Below, piece by piece: positions 26,286 to 35,002 of a stretch of 64,000 bases of DNA. Where the stretch lies: NCBI GenBank assembly GCA_934351255.1, contig CAKRJH010000003.1:62001-126000 (forward strand), read 5' to 3'. A program made the position numbers and the translations under genes. Each line of letters opens with the position of its first letter. The first letter of the stretch is position 1. Source of the stretch: an uncultured Lachnospiraceae bacterium (GTDB lineage Bacteria; Bacillota; Clostridia; Lachnospirales; Lachnospiraceae). The notes beneath the pieces were generated by a model. That model was not told the origin of the DNA, searched no databases, and was given only the letters and a program-made list of their open reading frames with translations.

Positions 26286-27191
26286 TGCAGCCGAAAGTTT
26301 TTTGTCAATGTCTTTTCTGGTCGCCTCACACTCATTTGGATAATCCTTAGCCGCCTTGAAGATAAAGCGAAGCACGAATTTGAGTCCGATCGGCAGTGCC
26401 ATACGCAGCATGGATTCCGGCAGGACAAAATGGGTTCCGTGCTCATACACAAGCGCTTCATACTTGCAGCTGTGAGGGCGTTCCTGCAGACGCTTATCCA
26501 TGCGGCGGATATATTTTCCGGCCTCCCAGAAGGAGTCATCATCGGCTCCGACCAGATACAGCCTTCCCTTGATATTCTCCACCTTGATCATTTCCTCTTC
26601 GGTATGTACCCTTGCTTTCTCAGAATCAATAAACAGACAGGTCGAACGCTCAATGTCGCCGGATCCCTTCGTCTCCTCCTCAATCTTCTGCCAGTACACC
26701 GGATGCTCATATACAAACGGCATATAAGCAAGCGGTTTTCCTTTCCAGGAAAGCGTGGATGTCCCCGGCACAGGCCATTCCCTGCATCCGTCTTTTTTCC
26801 CCTGCTCAAATCCCTGCCAGACAAAATCACTGGCCGTCAGTCCAAACGTCAATGTAATGTCCGAAAAATAGGACGCTGCCACCAGCGAATCCATACCGGC
26901 CGTACTCATCCCCATGATGCCAATTTTCCGATTTCCATGACTCTTCAGCCAGTTAATCGCCGTTTCAATCCTCTCCAGAGGAACATTGACATGACTGTAA
27001 TTTTTCTTGCCGGGCGACATGCACAGGACATTGGCGCCGTTTTTATGTAACCATCTGGCTCCGCACCGCGCCATGTAATCATTGGGGTCGTCCCCGAATA
27101 AGCCGATCACAGCGCAGTCTGAAGGTACCTGATTTTCATAATACGTACCGTAGAAACCATCCTTTTCTATTTCAAAAAACTGCTTTTTCAT
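26262..27191 (-). CDS. Alpha/beta hydrolase, BAAT C-terminal-like acyl-CoA thioesterase family
   Basis: A 309-residue cytosolic alpha/beta hydrolase. The nucleophile elbow GMSTAGM is near residue 93 (Ser in G-x-S-x-x-G). The late EHGTHFVLPESML block holds the catalytic His, and VGADDDSFW probably the acid. The spacing matches the bile acid-CoA:amino acid acyltransferase C-terminal fold used by several bacterial hydrolases. The substrate is unknown. Single gene, GGAGAGGAT before ATG 27191, convergent with the TauE gene. Confidence 0.8.
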   Translation of the reverse strand: MKKQFFEIEKDGFYGTYYENQVPSDCAVIGLFGDDPNDYMARCGARWLHKNGANVLCMSPGKKNYSHVNVPLERIETAINWLKSHGNRKIGIMGMSTAGMDSLVAASYFSDITLTFGLTASDFVWQGFEQGKKDGCREWPVPGTSTLSWKGKPLAYMPFVYEHPVYWQKIEEETKGSGDIERSTCLFIDSEKARVHTEEEMIKVENIKGRLYLVGADDDSFWEAGKYIRRMDKRLQERPHSCKYEALVYEHGTHFVLPESMLRMALPIGLKFVLRFIFKAAKDYPNECEATRKDIDKKLSAALKEWREE

Positions 27192-27289
27192 ATGATATCC
27201 TCTCCTTTCACGTTCCGGAGTTAGGATACACTAACCGCTCATGGTTGTCAACTTTGTTCCGGCTTCAGCAGCCCATAATAAATTCATTT

Positions 27290-27463
27290 TTAACCACGTA
27301 TTTCATTGACTGAAAAACGACGGAATTCCAGCGGGGTAGCTCCATATTCTTTTGCAAAAACATTGGCAAATTGCCCCTGATTTTCATAGCCCACCGCATT
27401 GGCAATTTCGATAATCTTCATATCCGTATAAACTTCCGCCATATCTTTCGGAAATTTTGTCAT
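27290..27463 (-). pseudogene. AraC/XylS-family C-terminal fragment
   Basis: A 57-codon frame encoding the second helix-turn-helix of an AraC regulator: MKIIEIANAVGYENQGQFAN then VFAKEYGATPLEFRR, ending in TAA. The first HTH and the sensor domain are missing, so an intact regulator is not possible. An ATG at 27463 with AAGAGAGA before it might allow a short peptide, but degradation of an older gene is the simpler reading. It sits just after the HTH/zinc-ribbon gene. Confidence 0.7.
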
Positions 27464-27487
27464 AAGAATCTCTCTTCTTTTTGATGG

Positions 27488-28252
27488 TTATCTCTTCTTA
27501 TAAATCATCAGTTCCGGATTTTCGCCATCCTTCTCATAGGTACATACCATGATAAAATCCATATTTGCCAGGACACCAAAACATCTGTCCCCTCCGAATT
27601 CAGGCTCCAGTTGATTTCCCAGATAGGTTTTCTGGGCGTCAAGGAATTTCACGTGCTGTCCGTTTGGCAATGTATATTCCAGATTCACAGTTTCCCCCGA
27701 AAGCGCATATAACTTGTCCACTTTAGGCAATCCATCAATCTGTAAATCATTGATTTCTTTTATCAACTGTTCCTTGAATGCTTCAAACTGTCCATGGTCA
27801 CTCAGTTCATCATACCGTTTCCAATAATCCAATTGCGGAAGCATCTGCTTCATATAAGAACGTGCCTGTTCTTCCGTAAAATGTTCATTTACCATATTCT
27901 TCGCACACAGATCGATCAATTCATCCATATCATTGTATGTGTAAGTTCCGTCTGCATAACACCATTTGCAATAATCCTCGTTTAGTGCGCCATCTTTATC
28001 ACGTCCCAAAATGGAATCATCAATCGGCATTCCGCAGCACTGACAGATCAGTTTTCTCGGTTCTCCTAAAAGCGTATTGATCGAAACGTCAAACTCTCTG
28101 GACAAGAGTTTAAGCGTCTCAGTATTGGGAACAGTGTCTCCATTTTCCCAACGCGATACGGCCTGTCTGGTTACCATGATTTTATCAGCCAGTTCGTCCT
28201 GTGACATTCCTCTTTCTGTACGAAGTTTTAAAATAATATTTTTTGTTTCCAT
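27488..28252 (-). CDS. XRE-type HTH regulator with C-terminal zinc-ribbon domain
   Basis: A 254-residue protein. Residues ~5-60 are a Cro/C1 HTH (MSQDELADKIMVTRQAVSRW, recognition helix within). Then comes a zinc-ribbon: CQCCGMPIDD ... YCKWCYADGTY (about residues 70-105), followed by a helical putative-ligand region and a C-terminal beta domain. Such fusions are common in Clostridia; the ligand is unknown. GGAGGTGA lies 5 bases before ATG 28252 and overlaps an upstream in-frame ATG, so 28252 is the start. It is divergent from ssrA with a short shared control region. Confidence 0.85.
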   Translation of the reverse strand: METKNIILKLRTERGMSQDELADKIMVTRQAVSRWENGDTVPNTETLKLLSREFDVSINTLLGEPRKLICQCCGMPIDDSILGRDKDGALNEDYCKWCYADGTYTYNDMDELIDLCAKNMVNEHFTEEQARSYMKQMLPQLDYWKRYDELSDHGQFEAFKEQLIKEINDLQIDGLPKVDKLYALSGETVNLEYTLPNGQHVKFLDAQKTYLGNQLEPEFGGDRCFGVLANMDFIMVCTYEKDGENPELMIYKKR

Positions 28253-28351
28253 AGCCGTCACCTCCATATTCCTATCATAAACATAAAACTATACTTTGAA
28301 AAGCAACCTGTTGTTGCCATAAATTGCACCTAAAATGCAACCACCGGGATA

Positions 28352-28380
28352 TTTACTTTTAGAATGGAATATGATATATT
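28352..28380 (+). promoter_or_regulatory. Promoter of ssrA
   Basis: TTTACT, 17 bases, TATATT, ending 21 bases before the mature tmRNA 5' end, which fits a short leader removed by RNase P. Confidence 0.6.
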
Positions 28381-28401
28381 TATCCATACGAAAAGAAATC
28401 T

Positions 28402-28745
28402 GGGGTTGTACAGGTTTCGACGGGCTCACTGAACATGGAGAAGCTGTTCGTGGTCGGACACCACGTAAAAAGTTCGATTTAAATTTAAACGCTGATAATA
28501 ATTTAGCAATCGCTGCCTAATCGCAGCGCATCGGCCCTTGCGCCCCGCCGTGAGGATCACCGGTGTCATACCCGCGGGACACTCTGTTATCTAAGCTTTG
28601 CGATGACAGAAAATTCATGAAGCTACTGAAGGACGAAGCCTGTTAGTGGGCGCCGCCCGGAGGGAATGTTAAAACACTGACTATGACAGTAGAAGTACAT
28701 GGGATCTGGGTTCGGACCGGGGTTCGACTCCCCGCAGCTCCACTA
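28402..28745 (+). ncRNA. ssrA: Transfer-messenger RNA (tmRNA)
   Basis: Rescues stalled ribosomes together with SmpB, encoded 2.3 kb away. The 5' end GGGGUUG pairs with CAGCUCC at the 3' end as the tRNA-like acceptor stem (28402-28408 with 28735-28741). GUACAGGUUUCGACGGG is the diagnostic 5' block and GGGUUCGACUCCCC the T-arm. The tag reading frame ends ...NADNNLAIAA followed by TAA at 28518-28520. The genomic 3' end reads CTA rather than CCA after the discriminator A, so CCA would be added after transcription. Promoter and terminators flank it. Confidence 0.96.
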
Positions 28746-28774
28746 AAAAAAGACGTGAAAACGTCTTTTTTTTG
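28745..28774 (+). terminator. ssrA terminator, first copy
   Basis: A7-GACGT / ACGTC-T8 stem with a GAAA tetraloop immediately after the tmRNA. The symmetric A- and T-runs allow function in both directions. Confidence 0.85.
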
Positions 28775-28790
28775 TGCTTGAGCAAGGACG

Positions 28791-28820
28791 AAAAAAAGAC
28801 GTGAAAACGTCTTTTTTTTG
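28791..28820 (-). terminator. Second copy of the terminator, facing the methyltransferase gene
   Basis: Same hairpin as the first copy. It lies 45 bases beyond the stop of the convergent MetE-C-like gene, so it likely serves that gene as well as backing up ssrA. Confidence 0.7.
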
Positions 28821-28864
28821 TGCTTGAGCAAGGACGAAGCTGTGTATTCCCCCTGTCCACGCTG

Positions 28865-29980
28865 TTATTTCCAGACTTCCTGTGCAATCTCACGTACAAG
28901 TCTGAGTTTTGCCCACTGCTGCTCCTCCGTCAGTTTATTTCCGATCTCACAGGATGCAAAGCCACACTGCGGGCTTAAATACAGGCGGTCCAGCGGAATA
29001 TATTTGGCTGCTTCATGGATCCTTGCGATCACTGCGTCCTTGTCCTCCAGTTCCGGAGATTTGGTGGTGATCAGGCCGAGTACCACCTTCTTGTCCCCAG
29101 ATACTTCGCGCAGCGGCTCAAATCCACCGGATCTCTCATCATCATACTCCAGATAATAGGCAGAGACATTCTCTCTGGCAAACAGTGTCCTGGCGACACT
29201 GTCATATGCTCCACTGCTCGCATAGGTAGAATGGAAGTTGCCACGGCAGACATGGGTATTGATGACCAGATCCTCCGGTGCTCCCTGGGTGGCAAGGTTG
29301 TTAATGTAAAGAAGCTGCTCCGCGATCTTGTCGAGCCCGGCCTTATCGGTTCCAAATAAGTCACAGGCACGCGGATCTACCAGCATTCCCCAGGAACAGT
29401 CATCCAACTGGATATTGCGGCAGCCTGCGTCATACAGATCAGCAATGACTTTGCGGTATCCCTTCGCGATATCCTCCACCAGATCCTCGGTATTCTCATA
29501 ATACTTTCTGGTGTTCTCCAGGGCAAATGGCATGATCATCTGCTCGAGGAACTGTGCCGGCGCCGGAATCGTCTGCTTAGCCACCGTGTTCTCATCCTCC
29601 AGTTCTTTCACGAACTTAAAATGATCCACAAATGGATGATGTCCTACAGATACTTTACCGGTCAGATACGTGTCATCGATCATCGCATCTTCTCCATGGA
29701 ACGGAAGTCCGGTCTGGGTCTTGGAATGTCCTACTCCCTCAAATCCCCACATAAAATCAAGGTGCCAGGTGGCCCTGCGGAATTCTCCATCTGTAATCAC
29801 CTGATATCCGGCATCCTTCTGCTTCTGAACCAGTTCACGGATGCACTCATCCTCCACCTGCTTCAATTCCTCAGCAGTAATGAGTTTGTTTTCATAATCT
29901 GCTCTGGCCTTCTTTAATCTCTCCGGACGCAGAAAACTTCCTACATAATCATAACGAAATGGTGTGTTTGTCTTGCTCAT
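28865..29980 (-). CDS. MetE C-terminal-like methyltransferase (YxjG/YxjH type)
   Basis: A 371-residue cobalamin-independent methionine synthase-like barrel without the MetE N-terminal half. Zn-ligand candidates are visible: INTHVCRGNF (His and Cys), YYLEYDDERSG (Glu) and LYLSPQCGFAS (Cys), the order expected for MetE-C. It may use a simple methyl donor or non-folate substrate to methylate homocysteine; the donor is unknown. ATG 29980 follows GAGAGGAG. A LysR gene lies upstream on the same strand, separated by a strong terminator. Confidence 0.9.
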   Translation of the reverse strand: MSKTNTPFRYDYVGSFLRPERLKKARADYENKLITAEELKQVEDECIRELVQKQKDAGYQVITDGEFRRATWHLDFMWGFEGVGHSKTQTGLPFHGEDAMIDDTYLTGKVSVGHHPFVDHFKFVKELEDENTVAKQTIPAPAQFLEQMIMPFALENTRKYYENTEDLVEDIAKGYRKVIADLYDAGCRNIQLDDCSWGMLVDPRACDLFGTDKAGLDKIAEQLLYINNLATQGAPEDLVINTHVCRGNFHSTYASSGAYDSVARTLFARENVSAYYLEYDDERSGGFEPLREVSGDKKVVLGLITTKSPELEDKDAVIARIHEAAKYIPLDRLYLSPQCGFASCEIGNKLTEEQQWAKLRLVREIAQEVWK

Positions 29981-30050
29981 ATCGTATCTCCTCTCTGTTC
30001 TCGTTGACTTTTCTGTAGTATACTGCGTTCCGGCTTCATTGTATAATATA

Positions 30051-30096
30051 GAAAAAATGGCATCAGTCATAGTTTCATTCTATGTCTGATGCCATT
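30051..30096 (-). terminator. Intrinsic terminator of the LysR gene
   Basis: 17-base arms AATGGCATCAGTCATAG / CTATGTCTGATGCCATT (one mismatch) followed on the minus strand by a run of T (30052-30057 complement). It separates LysR from the methyltransferase gene. Confidence 0.85.
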
Positions 30097-30122
30097 ACAC
30101 ATTCACTCATCCCATGAGTGAT

Positions 30123-31025
30123 CTATGTTGACGTATACGTTTTCAACTGTTCCAGATAAAACTCAGCAGCTCTGCTGATCACACCTTTCTTGTGCGTGAG
30201 ATACCCAATCCTCATCTGTCCCTCACCGGCCAGCGGCACCGCAATAATATCTGTGCCATTCAGCGTCTCATCGATCACACCGCTGCACACGGTATAACCG
30301 TTGATTCCGATCAGCAGATTAAACAGTGTCGCACGGTCTCTCACACGGATATTTCTCTTGCGCTCGGACTCCGAAAAGATCTCCTCGGAAAAATAAAAGG
30401 AATTGTGCTCACCCTGTTCAAAAGACAGATACGGATACTGCTCCAGTTCCTCATTCGTGAGGATCTTTCGTCCGGCCAGAGGATGGGTCCTGCTGATAAA
30501 GACATGTGGCTTGGCCACAAACAATTCCTGAAATTTCAGATCATTTTTCTGGAACAACTTACACAGCACCTTTTCATTGAACTCGTTCAAAAACAATATA
30601 CCGATCTCGCTCTTCATCCTTGCGACATCCTCTATGATCTCATAGGTCTGTGTCTCACGCAGACTGAAATCGTATTCATCCTGTCCGTATTTCTGGATCA
30701 GATCCACAAACGCATTGACCGCAAAGGAATAATGCTGGGTGGACACACAAAAATGCTTTTTGCCGCCCTGCTGTTTTTTGTATTTGTCCTCCAGGATCGC
30801 CGCCTGTTCCAGCACCTGTCTGGCATATCCCAGGAAGTCCTCTCCCTCTCTGGTAATCTGTATGCCACGGTTTGACCGGTGAAAGATCAGCACGTTCATC
30901 TCCTTTTCCAGTTCACGGATCGCACTCGTGAGACTGGGCTGGGAGATATAAAGTTTCTCCGCCGCCTCTGTAATGGTTCCGGTCTCAGCCACCATGACCA
31001 CGTAGCGTAATTGTTGAAGTGTCAC
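30123..31025 (-). CDS. LysR-family transcriptional regulator
   Basis: A 300-residue LTTR. The N-terminal winged HTH shows LQQLRYVVMVAETGTITEAA and YISQPSLTSAIRELEKEM, with FHRSNRGIQITREG after it. Residues ~90-295 form the ligand-binding domain. It starts at GTG 31025, where GGGAGG is 11 bases upstream. The next downstream gene is the MetE-C-like methyltransferase, in keeping with control of methionine/cysteine metabolism, but no operator could be assigned. Confidence 0.93.
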   Translation of the reverse strand: MTLQQLRYVVMVAETGTITEAAEKLYISQPSLTSAIRELEKEMNVLIFHRSNRGIQITREGEDFLGYARQVLEQAAILEDKYKKQQGGKKHFCVSTQHYSFAVNAFVDLIQKYGQDEYDFSLRETQTYEIIEDVARMKSEIGILFLNEFNEKVLCKLFQKNDLKFQELFVAKPHVFISRTHPLAGRKILTNEELEQYPYLSFEQGEHNSFYFSEEIFSESERKRNIRVRDRATLFNLLIGINGYTVCSGVIDETLNGTDIIAVPLAGEGQMRIGYLTHKKGVISRAAEFYLEQLKTYTST

Positions 31026-31050
31026 CGAGCCGTGTCCTCCCTTTCATCCA

Positions 31051-31518
31051 TCAATATAAATTCTTGACCTTGAACTGCTTCTCTGCCTCGCGGCGCTGAT
31101 CTTTCTTGGCAATGTCCTGTCTCTTGTCATACAGTTTCTTACCTTTAGCCAGACCGATCTCCACCTTCATCAGGCTTCCCTTCAGATAGACATTCAGCGG
31201 AACCAGCGTGTATCCCTTCTGCGCGATCTGTCCCTGCAGTTTGCGGATCTCCTGCCGGTGAAGCAGGAGTTTTCTCGCACGCAGAGGATCCTTGTTGAAA
31301 ATGTTTCCCTTCTCGTAGGGACTGATATGCATCCCATAAATATAAACCTCGCCGTCCTGGATACGCACAAACGCTTCCTTGATACTGCATTTGCCCATGC
31401 GCAGGGATTTCACCTCTGTCCCCACCAGTTCAATTCCGGCTTCGATCTTTTCCTCAATAAAATAATCAAAAAATGCCTTTTTGTTATTGGCAATGATCTT
31501 TTTTGGTTCTTTTGCCAT
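31051..31518 (-). CDS. smpB: SsrA-binding protein SmpB
   Basis: A 155-residue tmRNA-binding protein needed for trans-translation. Family blocks: FIEEKIEAGIELVGTEVKSL, RMGKCSIKEAFVRI, VYIYGMHISPYEKGN and a C-terminal basic tail KKLYDKRQDIAKKDQRR that mimics the anticodon stem. It lies downstream of rnr, as in many Firmicutes, and close to ssrA. GAGAGGATT before ATG 31518. Confidence 0.97.
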   Translation of the reverse strand: MAKEPKKIIANNKKAFFDYFIEEKIEAGIELVGTEVKSLRMGKCSIKEAFVRIQDGEVYIYGMHISPYEKGNIFNKDPLRARKLLLHRQEIRKLQGQIAQKGYTLVPLNVYLKGSLMKVEIGLAKGKKLYDKRQDIAKKDQRREAEKQFKVKNLY

Positions 31519-31562
31519 AATCCTCTCTCTCCCTGTTCATCGGTTACGCAAAGCGTCCCCGG

Positions 31563-33908
31563 TTATGCTTTTTTCACACCCTTCTTTTTGCCGGCCTTGC
31601 CATGTGCCTTTTTCACCGGCCGCTTGGCGCTCTTTTTCTTGCCCTTTTTGTCTTTTTTCTTCGGTGTCTGATCTTCTTTGTTCTCCGGAACCGGCGGCAT
31701 CGGAATGGTCTGGGTCCTCTGTGGTCTGCTCTTCTTTTCCATCGGCAGGATCACATGGCCCTCCTCATCCTCCTGGTACAGCACAAAATCGATCGTGCGT
31801 GTCAGGGAATCGACTCCCGCCACCGCGATGTGGATCGGATCGCCCAGCTTATATACCTTGCCGGTGCGCTCACCGACCATGCGGTGCCGCTCCTCCTCAT
31901 AGTAATAATAATCGCCCGGAATGTCCGCCACCCGGATCATTCCCTCGATCGTATTCGGAAGTTCCACATAGATGCCCCAGTTCGTGATACCGGAGATCAC
32001 GCCCTCAAAACCTTCTCCCACAAACTGCTCCATATACTGTGCCTTTTTCAGTTTGTCGACCTCGCGCTCCGCCTCATCGGCACGGCGCTCCAGCGCACTT
32101 GCATGCTCAGCCACCTCCGGCAGGATCTGCTTGTAATGGGCGATACGCCTGTCATTCATCTGACCGCGCAGACTCTCCTTGATAATACGATGGATCTGCA
32201 GATCCGGATACCGGCGGATCGGTGATGTAAAATGACAATAATATTTCATGCACAGTCCAAAATGCCCATCACAACTGGTCGTATATTTTGCCTGCTTCAT
32301 CGAACGAAGGGCGAGACGTCCGATCAGTCCCTCCTCCGGTTTGCCGGCAATGCTGGTCATCAGTTTCTGGATCTCCTTTGGATGGATCTCGTCTCCCTTG
32401 ATCTTGAGTATGTATCCAAAATTCTCCACAAAGACGGCCAGATTATTGATCTTATCCATATCCGGCTGTTCATGGGTACGATATACAAAAGGAATCTCCT
32501 GCCAGAAATAATCCTCTGCGACGGTCTGGTTTGCCGCAAGCATAAATTCCTCAATGATCTGATGTGCCCGGTTTCTCTCGTACTCGCGCACCTCGACCGG
32601 TTTTCCCTTCTCATCCAGAATGATCTGACACTCCGGGAAATCAAAGTCGATCGATCCTCTCTTGCGTCTCTTTTTCTCCAGGATATCGGCCAGTTCATAC
32701 ATCAGATCAAACATCGGCAGCAAAGCCTCATGATCTTTTCGCAATGCCTCATCGTGTTCCTCGACGATCGCATGCACTCCGTTGTAAGACATACGGCGGT
32801 CAACACGGATCACCGACTCACAGATCTGATGTCCCACGATCTCACCATTCTCATCAATATCCATCATGCAGGAAAGTGCCAGACGATCCACTCCCTGATT
32901 CAGGGAACAGATGCCATTAGACAGTTTATGGGGAAGCATCGGGATCACGCGGTCTACCAGATAGACGCTGGTGCCACGTTTCAAAGCCTCCTTGTCCAAT
33001 GCAGAATGTTCGGTCACATACTGGCTGACATCCGCGATATGAACACCGAGATGATACCGTACCCCTTCCTCAGTCTGTTCTTTGGTCAATGAAATCGCAT
33101 CGTCCAGATCCTTGGCATCCTCGCCGTCGATCGTCACGGTCTGCAGCCCACGAAAATCCTGTCGGCCTGCGGTCTCCTTGGGATCGATCTCATCCTCGAC
33201 CTTCTCCACCTGTTTCATCACCTCGCCCGGATACTCCTCCGGCAGCCCGTAGCTGCGGACAATGGACAGGATATCGACGCCGGGATCATTGATGTGTCCC
33301 AGGATCTCCACGATCTTTCCCTCGGGACTGTGTGTGGCATCACCGTAATCCGTGATCTCGACCACAACCTTGTGGCCTGTCACCGCACCCATGCTGTCCT
33401 CTTTGTAGACATAGATATCCTTGGTAAACTTCTGGTTGTCCGGTATGACAAAACCATAGTTTCGGCTGCGGGTATAGGTTCCCACCAGAATATCCGTGCC
33501 TCTCTCGAGCACATGGAGTACCACGCCTTCACGGCGGCGTCCCTCCCCGGCACTCTTGGTAAGCTGCACCTGTACCGTATCACCATCCATCGCATCCAGG
33601 GTATCAGAACCGCCGATAAAGATATCGTCATCCTCTCCCTCGACCCGGACAAACCCGAATCCTCTCTGTGTCGCCATAAACCTGCCGACACGAACCTTGT
33701 CGGATACCGGCTTGATCCTTCCCTTAATATCAACCATGATCTTCCCATCCTGCATCAGCGCCTCAAGCACCTCATTAAAGTCTCTCTTCTCTCTGGCCGG
33801 GACCTGCAGCAGTCCCCGCATTTCCTTCAGCGTCAACGGACGATATTTCTTTGATGTCACAAACTCACAGATCATCTGTTTTCTCTGTTCAAATTCTTCC
33901 TTTAACAT
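31563..33908 (-). CDS. rnr: Ribonuclease R
   Basis: A 781-residue 3'-5' exoribonuclease of the RNB family. Order: N-terminal helix-turn-helix and cold-shock domains (GRFMATQRGFGFVRVEGEDD near 75), the RNB catalytic domain with DLDDAISLT (acidic Mg ligands, near 275-283) and GVHIADVSQYV, an S1 domain (near 635-715), and a Lys-rich C-terminal tail. It degrades structured RNA and, with tmRNA/SmpB, damaged messages. It has its own unit after a terminator and shares an operon with smpB. GGGGGAAGGAT precedes ATG 33908. Confidence 0.97.
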   Translation of the reverse strand: MLKEEFEQRKQMICEFVTSKKYRPLTLKEMRGLLQVPAREKRDFNEVLEALMQDGKIMVDIKGRIKPVSDKVRVGRFMATQRGFGFVRVEGEDDDIFIGGSDTLDAMDGDTVQVQLTKSAGEGRRREGVVLHVLERGTDILVGTYTRSRNYGFVIPDNQKFTKDIYVYKEDSMGAVTGHKVVVEITDYGDATHSPEGKIVEILGHINDPGVDILSIVRSYGLPEEYPGEVMKQVEKVEDEIDPKETAGRQDFRGLQTVTIDGEDAKDLDDAISLTKEQTEEGVRYHLGVHIADVSQYVTEHSALDKEALKRGTSVYLVDRVIPMLPHKLSNGICSLNQGVDRLALSCMMDIDENGEIVGHQICESVIRVDRRMSYNGVHAIVEEHDEALRKDHEALLPMFDLMYELADILEKKRRKRGSIDFDFPECQIILDEKGKPVEVREYERNRAHQIIEEFMLAANQTVAEDYFWQEIPFVYRTHEQPDMDKINNLAVFVENFGYILKIKGDEIHPKEIQKLMTSIAGKPEEGLIGRLALRSMKQAKYTTSCDGHFGLCMKYYCHFTSPIRRYPDLQIHRIIKESLRGQMNDRRIAHYKQILPEVAEHASALERRADEAEREVDKLKKAQYMEQFVGEGFEGVISGITNWGIYVELPNTIEGMIRVADIPGDYYYYEEERHRMVGERTGKVYKLGDPIHIAVAGVDSLTRTIDFVLYQEDEEGHVILPMEKKSRPQRTQTIPMPPVPENKEDQTPKKKDKKGKKKSAKRPVKKAHGKAGKKKGVKKA

Positions 33909-33985
33909 ATCCTTCCCCCTTTGGAGGCCTTTGTAGGGTTCACTGCCCCTCTGCCTGATCTCATTGTATCACGAACTCCTTCAAA

Positions 33986-34014
33986 CAAAAAGAGCAAAAC
34001 CAGCGTTTTGCTCT
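33986..34014 (-). terminator. Terminator of the flavin reductase gene
   Basis: Perfect AGAGCAAAAC / GTTTTGCTCT stem with a 4-base loop, followed on the minus strand by TTTTT (complement of 33986-33990). It isolates rnr from the upstream gene. Confidence 0.9.
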
Positions 34015-34047
34015 TGCTTATATCAGACCGATTTCCTTTTTCTTTGG

Positions 34048-34548
34048 TTATTCCTGCACATAACATCCGACGATCTCGCCGATATACATGGTATGGATCG
34101 AATCGCCGTCATACCACCGCTTCTGAATCTCCTCCGACATACTCTCCAGTGGAATATCTGCCTCATACATCTTCTTGCAGACGAAAACGCACTTGCTCTG
34201 CTCGAATGTAGGCTGCCCATCGACCTCGGCCAGTGTCATCCCTGCCTCAGCGATCTTGTCGCCCTCGCGCCCCGACATGCTTCCCAGGATGCCAAGTTCT
34301 TTCTTGTATCCGTCAAACAGGCTGACGGTAAAATAGTCCTGGGAATCAATAAACTCCTTGGTATAGCGTGTCTGGCGGATGTAAATCGTGATGGCTTCCT
34401 TGTTCCAGATCTCTCCCATCGCGCCCCAGCTGGCCGTCATGGTATTGACCTTTCCCTCCGGGTTCTTTGCAGAGACCAGCATCCAGTTGTGGTTGATCTC
34501 CTCGAATACATTCTGCTGCAACTCATAAATATCTTTCTTTACAAACAT
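34048..34548 (-). CDS. Flavin reductase-like (FMN-binding split barrel) protein
   Basis: A 166-residue FMN-binding protein of the flavin reductase/FlaRed family. Blocks: NHNWMLVSAKNPEGKVNTMT, ASWGAMGEIWNKEAITIYI and 'SLFDGYKKELGILGSMSGRE' (near residues 93-112). A role in reducing flavin or protecting against oxidants is likely; the electron donor is unknown. It lies between secG and rnr and has its own terminator. ATG 34548 follows GGAGACATAAAG. Confidence 0.85.
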   Translation of the reverse strand: MFVKKDIYELQQNVFEEINHNWMLVSAKNPEGKVNTMTASWGAMGEIWNKEAITIYIRQTRYTKEFIDSQDYFTVSLFDGYKKELGILGSMSGREGDKIAEAGMTLAEVDGQPTFEQSKCVFVCKKMYEADIPLESMSEEIQKRWYDGDSIHTMYIGEIVGCYVQE

Positions 34549-34618
34549 CTTTATGTCTCCTCTCCGTCACGGATGCCCGCCGCACCTGTATGATGCCCGG
34601 TGTATCCATAGTGTCAGA

Positions 34619-34661
34619 ATGAAATGGACACCACAAAACTGCTCTGCGGTGTCCACGTGAT
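34619..34661 (-). terminator. Possible secG terminator
   Basis: TGGACACC / GGTGTCCA stem with outer ATGAAA / TTTCAT extension. The following minus-strand sequence is only moderately T-rich. Confidence 0.4.
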
Positions 34662-34672
34662 TTCATCTCATA

Positions 34673-34921
34673 TTAAGCAAAAAGATTTAAGTTCAATACC
34701 AGAGATAACAGGATGAATAATACTGCCAGAATCTTGGTTGCCTTCTCAAGACCGCCCTCCATGGAACGTCCCTTGTTCTTGCCCCAGTAAGACTCAGCCG
34801 CACCACTGATGGCGCCGGTCAGACCAGCCTGTTTTCCTTCCTGCATCAATACGATAATCGTCAATGCCACGCTGACAATGATATACATAATCAACAAAAT
34901 GCCTTTAATCGTACTTAACAT
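34673..34921 (-). CDS. secG: Protein translocase subunit SecG
   Basis: An 82-residue SecYEG accessory subunit with two transmembrane helices (residues ~4-24 and ~57-80) joined by 'LMQEGKQAGLTGAISG', the conserved loop. A GGAGG site at 8 bases upstream selects ATG 34921 over the longer frame. It has its own promoter-like site at 34971-34999, right after gpmI. Confidence 0.95.
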   Translation of the reverse strand: MLSTIKGILLIMYIIVSVALTIIVLMQEGKQAGLTGAISGAAESYWGKNKGRSMEGGLEKATKILAVLFILLSLVLNLNLFA

Positions 34922-34970
34922 TTCAACTTCCTCCATTCCTGCGGCTCTTCGCCCATAAACATACTAGAAT

Positions 34971-34999
34971 ATAATAGCATATCCATACGCGTTACGCAA
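34971..34999 (-). promoter_or_regulatory. Probable secG promoter
   Basis: On the minus strand TTGCGT, 17 bases, TATTAT, ending ~50 bases before secG ATG and starting 3 bases after the gpmI stop codon. Confidence 0.6.
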
Positions 35000-35002
35000 G
35001 CA

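Larger units (their letters stand above)
28745..28836. repeat. Perfect 46-bp tandem duplication containing the terminator
   Basis: Bases 28745-28790 and 28791-28836 are identical: each holds the A7/T8 terminator hairpin plus GTGCTTGAGCAAGGACG. A recent local duplication is the likely origin. Confidence 0.9.

Noticed and set aside
28268..28351. GCAAC-type inverted repeat between the HTH regulator and ssrA as a defined operator
   Set aside because: GCAAC and GTTGC flank a short centre, but the sequence is short and no regulator can be linked to it.
28745..28836. Tandem 46-bp repeat considered as a CRISPR remnant
   Set aside because: The two units abut directly with no spacer and contain a terminator; no cas gene is present.
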